Shown here: piece after piece, positions 36,546-46,423 of the stretch | Position numbering within the stretch: position 1 is the first letter of the stretch | Layout: every line of letters begins with the position of its first letter | Position numbers and translations under genes: made by a program | Notes under the pieces: model-generated | Told to the model about the DNA's origin: nothing | Databases searched by the model: none | Seen by the model: the letters and a program-made list of their open reading frames with translations, nothing else | Assembly (NCBI GenBank): GCA_008711295.1 | Contig: VUYV01000080.1 | Location: 3,687,972 to 3,751,971 of the forward strand | Direction of reading: 5' to 3' | Source: Anarhynchus alexandrinus | Lineage: Eukaryota; Chordata; Aves; Charadriiformes; Charadriidae | Length of the DNA: 64,000 nucleotides

Positions 36546-39500
36546 TTACTGTCTTTACCTCACAGCATGTAGCTATAACTTTCCGATAGCTGAGTGCAGA
36601 TAATGTAAAGCTATAAACCAGATAGTTTTGGTGGTACTGACTGCAGTATCTGTCCATTCAATCCTATGGCGCTTCTTAAGCGAACCATGACACCCACAAT
36701 GAGTGTCGCATGGAAATACAACCATATCCATGTGTGTACGTGTATTGGGATGGGTAGGGGAGAGGTTACCCACAACGTCACTGCTGTGCAGCTATCACAA
36801 GTGGTCTGACCCATTCCCATTTACTCTTGTTATTGCTGTGGATTAGCATGAACAGAGGCAGGAAAAGGTTTCAGCACAAAGTCGAATACGGCCAAGCAAC
36901 AACTGGAGGAGGCTGTGAAGAAAAGAAAGTCTTCAGCAGCCTGGGTTGGCACAACTTCTCAGTAAAAGACACAGAACCTTTGCAACAGTTATCCCCAGAA
37001 CATCTATTTACAATAAACACAGCTTGCCAAAAATGTCGCTCTGCTGACTTTTAGCATACACACATACGTATGGTGCCCTAAGCTCACTTCCAAAGGGCAC
37101 AACTAACTTCTGCAAAACCAATAGTCCAGAGTTTCCCCTACCGCATCAAACCATGGACTCTAAGAACATCATGTTACTCCAAAGATATACTTTTTAAGAT
37201 ATACGTGTTTTTTAACTAAAAGTCTCCATTAAACATTCACTTATTTCCTGGCTTGCTTTCTTCTTCCTAAGTGCTCTCTCTGTTGAATAACTCTGAGGGC
37301 TGTTGACAGACAGATAGAGTTATTGTCTTTTTAAAATGAACATTAAAATAAATATGGAGGTTCCCATCTTCCATACCTTGACACAGTTGCTCACAGCAGC
37401 CATGGAGTGCCTCGTGAATTTGCACATCATCTTTGTATGCGGGCCATGACACACCACAAGGATAAAGATGGTGCAAAACTGCACACAACTCCCTGGGACT
37501 CCTCCTGCTTCTGTGGGCTGTGGAATGAGAGAGGGAAGAATTAGCACTGCCCTCTGAAGTGGCCAAAAACATATCTTTCATGCAGTGGTAAATGAATCAA
37601 TGTAATTGCAGCAGAATGAGACTATTGGGAACTCAGCCCTGCCAAGCGGTAAGCGCTGCAGGACTGCACCCCACGTCTGCATCATCTCGGATTCTTACTA
37701 TTTTCTACAAAGGTAGCTCAGTAAAATTAAACTTCATAGAAATCTTAATAGAAGTTATACCTGTGTTAAAATGTTACATTAAAAGCATATTTGATCAATT
37801 TACAATATTTCAGTTCTATTGGTTTGAGAAGAACAGGACTGAAGTATTACATGCAGCATGAATAAGCTTTGAAATTTGGTTGTCCAAAAATCCTGAGCCT
37901 CCAGAATTGCTTTGGAACCACCTGGCTCAGAAGCGTTGCTGTTATTTTGTCATTTCTACCTGTTGAGCTGAACCTGACAGGGAGCAAATGCAGGTGCCCA
38001 GTCCGTGGGGTTTGCCCCTTCTGCGGCACCCGCATGCTAATTCCTTCTGTGACTCAAGGCCTTATAAAGTTGCCAAAAAGTTTAACCTCAATAAAAGCTA
38101 GGTGCCAGCCTAGTTTTTAAAAGGATCAAAATAAACATTCACACCTCCCAAAAGACAGGGAAGACCAGATTAATAGTCAGCCTTTGTGTCTGAGGTAAAC
38201 CTTTCCTCGGTTTAAAAGTGACAGGACTTGGTTCATACTTATTATTTCCGAACCTTGTCACCCATCACTCATTTTACTTTCTTGTACACCACAAGTTTTC
38301 CGTCTCCTGCAGAGGCTCTACCTGAATGCTTTGCCGCTGCTTTGAATTAGTTCTGAAATTAGTTCCTGCTCGCTCCTCTTTTAAATTTTGGGTGAGGAAG
38401 GAGAGGCGATTGCAGCTAGTTCTCAAGGCAAGAATAAAAACTTTGTGTGACCATTTGGAACTTTCACCCAATTATCATAATCATACTTTCTAATATTTTT
38501 TAATAAAACTAAAAATCCATATCTAAACAAAAGCTTTATTCCTCTATCAGAAATGAAACTTTATTCATAGTTATTAACCATTATAGCAGACATACCCCTT
38601 GTATAAATATCTATAAAGTAATGAGTCTTTCCTGGAATAAGATGCATATTAATTAGATCCTACAGCACTTGAGAGACTTTGGTTCAATTCCCACCAGTAA
38701 GGTCAGGAAATGCATCCACAGTAGTTAGCAGCTAGTTTCAAAATCTCAATGCACCGAGCACGATGGGGTCATTCAGTGGAGCAGGTACCCCAAGGGAAGG
38801 GTAAAACAAGAGCCAGGGATTATTTCACAGCACTGAACTGGTACACTGCAGGAGTGACGGACTTTCCTTTCAGAGCAGAAAAGCTTGCCAGCATACTGTC
38901 CTTGTTGCCCACTCTCATTACAGAGAATGTAGCATGTGAAGCAATTAATTGGATGATATGGGCTGGAAAAAGCTGAGAAAATTGTGTGCGCGCATGTGTG
39001 GATAGACGGGGGAGACGCTAATATAATATAGGAGGACAACACTGACATATCCCCACTAAACCAGCCCTGCACAGTTAGGTATAGGACCATCTCCATCAGA
39101 CATTGAAGCTCTGGTGCTGAGCAGGGTAAAATAATGCAAAAAGCCTTCTACCCACTTGAATTTTAAATTCAGATGATGATTCACTATTATGGAAAGATGG
39201 ATTAAATATCTCATCTTTGCCCATAGACTGCTAATGAACCAGGCTTTAAACACTAGAAGACTTTACGCAGAATATGGAATTTCCATGGGAACAAGATTCT
39301 CTGAACACCTCCATGCTATCAGGACAGGGTTGTTTTTTTTTTAATGTATATTTCTGTTATTCTCTCAGTTGTGACAAAGAAATCTGATAGGAATATGCTC
39401 TGTAATCTTTGAATTTTGTTTTGTTTCCGTTTTGAATTACAGCACATACATGGACCAAAGATAAAGTTTTCTTACAGTAGATTTTAGAAAGTTTTAAGAA

Positions 39501-39690
39501 TCAGTACCTTTTTTTTTAATGGAAGATAAAATGCTCCTAAGGAACTCAAGGCTGCAAAGACTGGAGAGAAAAATGGTTTACCAGGCTAAAAAGTAAAATT
39601 ATTATTTATGTCAATAGGAAAAATTATCTGACATTTTTTCACTATATAAGTAATTGTCATTAAAAAAAATCCCAAGCCAATGAACACTCT
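36546..39690. other. Unique non-coding sequence
   Basis: No gene or clear element is seen. Paired opposite-strand frames (37,847-38,035 and 37,869-38,120; 38,749-38,976 and 38,773-39,096) argue against coding. A weak B-box-like GGTTCAATTCC near 38,690-38,700 could be a remnant of a tRNA-derived SINE but cannot be extended with confidence. Confidence 0.6.
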
Positions 39691-39699
39691 CAACGTTTA

Positions 39700-39895
39700 A
39701 TAGTACAAAACATACGTTAGAAATGACAGAGTTAGGGAGATATCTTTCCTCACGGGAAAACTACTCCATTACACTCCTTATAGAGGTGCTACACTTTCCT
39801 CTGAAGCATCTGGTGCGGGCTGCATTTAGAGACAGGACACCGCGCTATCATGACCTTTGGTCTGCTCTGGCATGGCAGTTCCTGTGGTCTTAGAT
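39700..39895 (+). mobile_element. Old CR1 LINE 3' UTR end
   Basis: From about 39,788 the text CTACACTTTCCTCTGAAGCA, TCTGGTGCGGGCTGC, GAGACAGGACACCG, GACCTTTGGTCTG and CATGGCAGTTCCTGTGGTC matches in order the terminal part of old CR1 3' UTRs (TTCCTCTGAAGCATCTGGTACTGGCC..GAGACAGGATACTGG..GACC..TGGTCTGA..ATGGC..TTCTTATG). The upstream 90 bases are probably the same element but more decayed. Non-coding remnant. Confidence 0.65.
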
Positions 39896-40650
39896 TGCAG
39901 GCTGCACTGCTGCCTTATTGGAATGAATTCAGTGTTGTATATCAACAGAAATCATTTATAGGCAAATCTTTTCCTTCATGGTTAATCAGAAATTTTAGGA
40001 AAAGCGATGTTTGATCTTGCAGGCAGTAGATGAGTAGTATTTTTTTTTTTTTTAAATTATAAACACAATCATGCAGATGTTATTCAAACCTGTATCTGTA
40101 TGTGTGCACATCTCCTTGCATGGGTGTTTCACAACATGCAAGTGAGAACCATTTGCTCTGCAAGCACAGAATACTGCTGTTAAGCTCTGGGTAGCCTGGA
40201 GAGCCAGATCTTGTTCAAACCATTTTCCGGGACAGCACTGGCTCTTTCACCGAGTGTATGGCACATACGCATTGTGCACTATACTGACTCTTCCATTACA
40301 CTTATTGAGTCTGACTTAGAGAAATAGGAACCTACACTCCGAGCGGGGAAGAACATAACTAACATATGGCACTTTTTTTCTTCACATGCGTCTTAGGTTT
40401 CTTACTGCTGCTATCTTGAGTATTTACATGGCTCTGAGGGCGAGGGTCAAGGGCATGAGGGTCCAGAAGGTTTTCTCCTCAGTCCTGCCAGTGAGAGAAA
40501 CTGGCTTGAGAAGGAGTGAAGGGATCCTGTGGGTCAACAATTGGTTGCATGGCTGGAGCTGACAAGAGGGCTGTGGCTTTTACAACCATGGGGCTCTCTT
40601 TGAAGATTAAGGACTGCTAGGAATAGATGGGAACCACCCAATCAAATGGG
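39896..40650. other. Unique non-coding sequence between two CR1 remnants
   Basis: No gene is visible. It holds a poly-T run (40,040-40,053) and a short hairpin at 40,115-40,142 with perfect 8-bp arms (CTTGCATG/CATGCAAG). The last part, from about 40,430, may belong to the following CR1 but is too diverged to assign. Confidence 0.6.
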
Positions 40651-40882
40651 GCAAAAGCATCTCTACCAAAAGGCAAAGGTCCATGGGATCTGGTGGGATG
40701 CCCCACAAGTGCTGAAAGACCTGACCAATGTCATTGCAAGGCCACTCTCTATTATCTTTGAAAGGTCACTGCGTGTTCCTGAGGACCTGAAGAAGGCAAG
40801 TGTCACTCCTATCTTTAAGACAGAAGGAGAATCCAGGGAACAACAGGGCAGATCAGCCTCACCTCAATCCAAGCAGAGGTGA
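40646..40882 (+). pseudogene. CR1 reverse-transcriptase N-terminal remnant
   Basis: An open frame of 78 codons whose residues about 24-60 match the beginning of the CR1 RT domain (PLSIIFERS, then PEDLKKASVTPIFK). The first twenty residues are poorly matched, and the frame leaves CR1 coding after TPIFK. It is the upstream side of the internal deletion. Confidence 0.75.
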
Positions 40883-41555
40883 GGGAACAAATAATCCTGG
40901 CAACCAGATGGTCAGCAAGTTGAATATAAGCCAAAAATCCTCCCTTGCAGGAAAGAAGGCCACCAACACCATGGGCTGCATTAGGAACATTGCCAGTGGG
41001 TTGAGTGAGGCGATCCTTCACTTCTGCTCAGCAGTATTTCTGGTGAGAAATACGTGGAGTGCTAGGTCCAGTCCTGGCCTTCCCAGTACAAGAAAAATAC
41101 GGACTTGTTGAAGCAAGTACTGCAAAGAGCCAAGAAGACGATTAAGGCACTGGAGCATCTTTCATATGAGGAGAGGCTGAGAGAGCTGGGGGTGTTCAGC
41201 CTGGAGAAAAGAAGGCCTGGGAAGTCTTATCAATGTGTAGAAATACCTGGTGTAGGGGGTAGCAGAGAAGGTGGAGCCAAACTCTTCTCAGTAGTATTTG
41301 GTGGAAGGACAAGAAATGACGGACACCAGCTGAAATACAGGAAATTCCATCTAAACATAAGAAAAGACTTTTTGGAGGGTGGTCAAACAATGGAGGAGGT
41401 AGCCCACAAAGGTTATGGAATCTCCATCCTTGGAGATACTCAAAACGCAACTAGGCAACTCCTGGCAACCTGCTCTGGGTGACCCTGCTTGAGCAGGAGG
41501 GTGGATTAAGCGATCTCCAGAGATCTGCCGGCCTCAGCCATTCTGGGATACTGTC
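40655..41555 (+). mobile_element. CR1 LINE with internal deletion of the catalytic palm region
   Basis: The 5' part (about 40,680-40,860) encodes the start of the reverse-transcriptase domain: DLTNVIARPLSIIFERS and VPEDLKKASVTPIFK match CR1 RT. At about 40,860-40,945 the reading jumps to sequence equivalent to the late [14 protein letters not shown] motif (here AGKKATNTMGCIRNI). The intervening several hundred bases, which normally carry the SLTSV, DFSKAFD and FADD motifs, are absent. The rest follows CR1 order: VLQRAKKTIKALEHLSYEE, GVFSLEKRRP, FGGRTRNDGHQLKYRKFHLN, and a 3' UTR with GTGACCCTGCTTGAGCAGGAGG and GATCTCCAGAGATC. Frameshifts are present. Inactive. Confidence 0.85.
41105..41482 (+). 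pseudogene. CR1 reverse-transcriptase C-terminal remnant
   Basis: This open frame of 125 codons lies wholly in the CR1 copy at 40,655-41,555. It preserves the C-terminal landmarks of CR1 ORF2 (ALEHLSYEERLRELGVFSLE at about residues 14-33, then YRKFHLNIRKDF) and drifts out of the CR1 frame in its last third. Not a host gene. Confidence 0.8.
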
Positions 41556-42419
41556 ATTTACAGTTCATCTGCAAAATTCCTCCCCAGTAGTCATCCATTG
41601 CACAATGATTTCTCTTTCTTCAGTATATAAATTATTTGCAGCACAGCAGCACAGAACCTTTTCCATACCTTTACTCTTATCACTGCCATCCCACATTCTT
41701 AAGGGTGATCCACTTTACTTGAACACATTTTCCCTGCCATAGAGTCAAAGAGGAAAGTCACTACAGCTTGTGCTTATGCACGAGAATATAACAGCTCTTG
41801 ATTATGCTGTGAATCACAGGAAAGATTTTCAATGTCCAGCAGCTAAATGTGTTAGCCGTGACATTTCTGAAGTTCTATTTTTATATATGCACCAGAAAAA
41901 AAATCCACTTCTTTCTATCTGTTCTTTACCACAATATTTGTTTAACTACTGCGTTGATGCTACCACTGTATGCTGCAGCACACTCTTACAGCTACAGTTT
42001 TACAAGCTATACATATTATAGTTTTCAGAGCCAGACTTCTTTATCCAGGAATTTGTACTCCTAATGAGAAAATAGTCTACAAGCAGCATTCTTACATCTC
42101 TTGTAACCTCTTTGCTATTAAAAGGTTTGTTTAAAATTTTCTTCACAGGACAAAGCACAATTCATATCTGGTTATTGTCCTAATGAAATCCCTTTCTCCT
42201 CCTTACAGAGCTCTTATCTGAGATGTTAAAATTTAACTAACTTGAGTTATAAATACTATGTGAATTAATAGTCAACATTGTTTAGAAGGTTTTTTAATTG
42301 GCCTACAGGGAGACTTTCTGTATATATTAAACAGATCATGTGTCTGAATTGCAACTAACCCACCTTTACATTTCCTTTGCGCACATTAAACTCAAAACTG
42401 TTTAATATTTTCTTAGAAG

Positions 42420-42800
42420 TATTTGGTTTTATTGTTCACGTTAGGAAATGACTGTTAGCAGTCAACGTAAACCAAGGTTACTGATTGGTCCTCAGTGATG
42501 TCATACCAGTGTCATAATGCCCAATAAATAAATAGGTTTGGCTGTTCTTCTTATTTTTATTTATAAATTCTGTTTCATAACAGCAGTAAGATGCTCCAGG
42601 CCATGCAGTTCTTGGGGATTATTGCACTTGTCAGGTGTTTAAAATCACTCAGTCCTCTGCCTGTGCCTTATAATACCACTGGAGGCATATAATCAACCAG
42701 AAATGCACTGCCTGGAGTGTCTTAATGCTTTATTATGACATATCTAACTTTCAAAATAAATTATTTATTTGGAAGCTTGGAAGTGTCATAATGATATCCA
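42420..42800. promoter_or_regulatory. Possible conserved regulatory element
   Basis: Contains an inverted CCAAT box (42,484-42,488) 8 bases before a CRE-like TGATGTCAT (42,496-42,504), then a second TGTCATAATG and AT-rich AATAAATAAATAGG, with repeated TCATAATG-type cores at the far end (about 42,786-42,793). The arrangement resembles compact regulatory DNA, but no transcript or ORF is attached. Low-confidence inference. Confidence 0.2.
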
Positions 42801-42906
42801 ATCAGTAGCCGAGAAATATATATGAAATCAGGACAACACATCAGAAAGAGAAAGACAGAGGATAGAAAAAAATGCCGGCTCATCAGTCATCCCAGGCCAA
42901 AACAAT

Positions 42907-42948
42907 GTGTGTGTACGCCTGTAGACATAGTTATGTGCGTACACACAC
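42907..42948. repeat. Perfect 12-bp inverted repeat from GT/AC tracts
   Basis: Arms GTGTGTGTACGC (42,907-42,918) and GCGTACACACAC (42,937-42,948) are exact reverse complements separated by 18 bases. The arms are alternating purine-pyrimidine. Either a hairpin-forming site or two independent short microsatellite-like tracts in opposite orientation. Confidence 0.7.
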
Positions 42949-43331
42949 TAGTGGATGCATTTCTATTTGTACATAATTTGTATCTAGCGAGAATCACGCC
43001 ATATATGCATTTATATGTCCATAACTGTTTGTTGATACAAACCAATGACAGTCTGCATTGAGTTAATGTCCTAAATTAAAAAATAAGTGGGCTAAATAAA
43101 TGCTAATAACTTAAACCTCCTATTAACCAGAAATTTAGGACATTCCGTACTTACTCAGTTAAGTCAGTCCATATTTAAGAATCAACTTCTGTATTTCATG
43201 GAAAGAAAGCCTAGCTACATCAGTTGGCATTACAAATTGCATTTCACATCATTATCATTACAATCGCTAAACTACACATATTATTCAAAACCGAATTTTA
43301 AAAGCAAAACAGAAGAAAACAATGCCATTTT

Positions 43332-43390
43332 CTAAAAAAAAAAAACCAAAACACCAACCAAAAACACCCAACCAAAAAAACCCAAACTAA
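43332..43390. repeat. A/C-rich low-complexity tract
   Basis: A run of As followed by interrupted CCAAAA, CACCAACC and CCCAACC units. Simple sequence without coding value. Confidence 0.75.
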
Positions 43391-44039
43391 CACATCAACT
43401 GTACAACAGCCAGAGAAATTTAATACTCTGGGGTTTAAATTTCTAAATTAAATTCCAATTTGTAAATTATTATGTGGAAATAAGGAAGTCTACTTAGGCA
43501 ATTGTGCTAAATAACAGCTCAAACCCTGCAGGGGACCAAATTATCTTTTAGTGAGGGAATATGAAAAGTTTTTTGGAAAAGGGCCAGTTTTAGGTAGGGG
43601 GTGTTTAAAGCCTTGGGAGTTACTGTAGCAATAGAAAAGATTAATAATTTGCACATGTGAGACTCCTGGCAAGCAGGACGCAGCTGTAAAGAATTAACCC
43701 CTCCTGAGAGACATAAAAACATGGAGCAGCTGAGAAGAAAAGGGTGAGGGGAGAATGCAAAAGTATGCAGAGTACAGATGTCCTAGAAGAGAAAAATATG
43801 TAAAGTAGGGTTGGAGAATGTACAGAGATTTTATTATTATTGGGGGGTGGGGAGAGGGGATCTTCTCGACAAATTGTGGGTATATGGAAAAAAATGAAAT
43901 ACCAGCAGAAGACAAAACTAATTCTCTCTTACTGCCAGGAAGTGCAGCTAATCTGAATAAAAATCTGAAAGCCCCCAAGTCCTTAGTGAAAGGACACTCT
44001 CAGAGCGATCTGGCCTAAAACTAGACCAAGCCGGCTTTG

Positions 44040-44540
44040 TTTTGGTGTTCATGCATGCCTGCCTCCGCTCTGCGTGCTGACTCCATCATTCTTGTATGCG
44101 GGCAGGGTGCTGAAATACAGAAGATGCTGGCTGGAGTGATTGGAGGGCAGGCTCTCGGACGCGCAGAAATCGAGCCAGCAAAGCAGATCTGGGGGTGAAG
44201 CATTGTGTGATTGTGGGTCTGTAACTGTGGAGAAACCCAGCTCCTCATATTTGTTCTTCCTGGCTGCCTACCAGATTAATTTCTATTGTGAGGGTCCAAT
44301 TTTGCAGCTGCTCAGCACGGCAGAACTGCACCCCTCCCCCAGCCACATTCAATAGGGCCGGTGCATGGGCAACGGCGCGGTTGCACCCTAACTCAGATGA
44401 TAACTCTTTTATAGCCTGGTAGAAGGCCAAAGCAATCCAATTTTTAGGTTGTATTAGAAATCTGAGACTATTACCCTTCAAAAGGAGAAATTAGGCTTTA
44501 GAGAGGTGAAATATGTAATCCTTCCGCTGATCTTTAGTTG
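44040..44540. promoter_or_regulatory. Possible conserved regulatory element
   Basis: Unique, mixed-composition sequence that keeps CpGs (GCCGGC, GGACGCGC, ATCGAGCC, AACGGCGCGG) in a CpG-poor neighbourhood, with motif-like runs ACCAGATTAATTTC and TGATCTTTAGTTG. Two opposite-strand frames cross it (44,021-44,248 and 44,140-44,355). Might be an enhancer or an exon of a non-coding RNA. Weak. Confidence 0.2.
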
Positions 44541-46341
44541 CCGGGTATTTTTTTTTTCTCTTTGGAAAAACAAATTGGTAAAGAGAGTGTTTGAAGTGAT
44601 CATTAACAGAGAGAAACAATGGAGATGTTTATTCAGATTGAGTCACAGACAGCAGCATCCTTTTCTATCAAAAGAAATAAGTGGTCTTGAAAGTAATGCA
44701 TCTTTAAATGTTACATGGGTTATCTAGAATCGAGACGATGGATTTCTTTTTTCTTTTCCTGTTTAATAAGAAGAAACATCAATAGATTACTTCTCTAGGT
44801 TTATTGTGTTTAGATTTAATAACAAGCCCCAATCTCTTATATGACCTAAACCAGATTCTATTATAAAAAGAGAAAGCTAAAAAGAATACACTTTTAACAT
44901 AGTAACTGTTTTGGCAGAGTACTTTTCAAGCAAGTACACTCAAAGGGGCCTTTGGAGGCCTCAGGAGAATAGGAGCAATAGGTTCAGGAGGTGAATATGG
45001 TCCCTTGCTTTCCATGCTTGTTCTCCAACAAATAAAGTATATTACAACTTCTCAAGTGTTCAATGGTCCCTCAGATTTCACAACTCTCTCCTCTCCCTCT
45101 TCTCCTCCCACAACTCCAATCATGCATTCATGTGCCTTCAACGGATCTTCCCTATTCCTTTCTCTCTACATTTTCCTGTGTGGTTCCTGCAGGGTTTGAT
45201 GCGCACTCTCCCTCGCTCCTCTCCGAAACCCTCCCCATGTGGAGAAGCCCCCTGGAACACAAACACAGGCTTTGCTTCTTTGCAAATGTCAGCTCTACCA
45301 CCCTGTTCCAGACTTGTCTCTTGCCATTCAGACTAAAATCTTGGTCTTTTCGTTAAGTCATAGTTCAAAAACTGTTTGCACTGTCACAAGACAGGACCTC
45401 TGCTGACTCAGGCAGTGCTGTGCTTCTCTCACTCTCGGCCATTCCTTTCTTTCCCTTCCCCTGGGCACAGGAAAGCATGCAGAGAGCCAAATGTTTGATC
45501 AAGGACCGATCTGGGCCAAAACTGAAGTTGTTCACCTGGGCACCAGGGAAAGGTGGAGCACACAGCTACGGGTAGTGCTTTGGAAGCAGTGCTGGCTGCA
45601 TCAGTGTAAAGCCCGCATGGAACTGCAGTGTGATGCACCCATACGTAGTAAGTTTTAATCCACTCCCATAAATAATCTGTTTTCTCAGATGTTCTAGTCC
45701 ACAGGGTGACCCTGTCAATCACACTAATTAGGTGGGCACCGGCTCACCAACACTTTTGTACTGAAGCTGCAATGAGGTCTGGCAGATTCCTTTTACATAT
45801 TGCATCTTAAATATGGTCTTTTATCCCCATATATTTAGCAATGCATGTAAAACTTCATCTTAATCACTGCACCTTGTCTTTCTGTGGTAGAAGTAAATGT
45901 GACCTTTTCTGCTTCTTTTCGTTAAAAAGGATGTTGCAGAGATCCTAATTCCTCACATCACCTTTTTCTTTCCTCCCTCCAGTACCTTCTCCTTCTCTGA
46001 CACAAAAAGCCAAAGCAACTTGCTTGTGTGGCCTTCACCTTTGTTAAGGCTAAGTCTTTCACAAGTTCACCTCCAACCTACCAATCCCTCTTGCAATGGC
46101 AACTTCTGTCACAGATCCCTCTTCTTTTTTCCAAGCTATCCTTCTGTTTGGTACCAGCTGGCTGAAAGTGGCATACAGCTCCCCTATATTTTGCTTGAAA
46201 ATATTTCCATAAACCTCACCTTTCCTTGGCATCATGTCCATGTGCCAATTTGTGGGTTGGAATCACTACCTGCCATGCTGATTACCATCGGGTCCTTATA
46301 CTGCCACAAATGTGTCCAGTCTTTACGACTTACACTACTCA

Positions 46342-46423
46342 TGGTCTGTAGGGTCTTTGGGAAAGGACCGTTTTGTTTTGTGTTTGTACGAATAACAGTT
46401 ATTGGGGCTCAGTTATTGGGGCT
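46342..46423 (+). repeat. Old L2-like LINE 3' tail
   Basis: The text GGTCTGTAGGGTCTTTGGGAA, AGGACCGTTTTGTTTTGTGTT, TGTACGAATAACAGTTATTGG parallels the well-known 3' UTR of ancient amniote L2/CR1-type repeats (CTGTAAGCTCTTTGGGGCAGG, GACTGT..TTTTGTGTTTGTACA, GCACCTAGCACAATGGGG). A 14-bp unit (CAGTTATTGGGGCT) is tandemly duplicated at 46,396-46,423. The family assignment is uncertain; the order of matches is fairly convincing. Confidence 0.45.

Larger units (their letters stand above)
41556..46340. other. Unique non-coding sequence
   Basis: No gene is supported. It includes a possible regulatory stretch (42,420-42,800), a perfect 12-bp inverted repeat (42,907-42,948), an A/C-rich tract (43,332-43,390) and a CpG-bearing unique stretch (44,040-44,540). 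From about 45,060 to 46,340 the text is pyrimidine-rich and could be the upstream part of the old L2-like element whose tail is at 46,342. The frame at 46,020-46,502 (160 codons) runs through that tail and is therefore likely chance. Confidence 0.55.

Noticed and set aside
38645..38740. B-box-like GGTTCAATTCC, possible tRNA gene or tRNA-derived SINE.
   Set aside because: No A box, acceptor stem or anticodon arm could be placed, and the SINE match cannot be extended.
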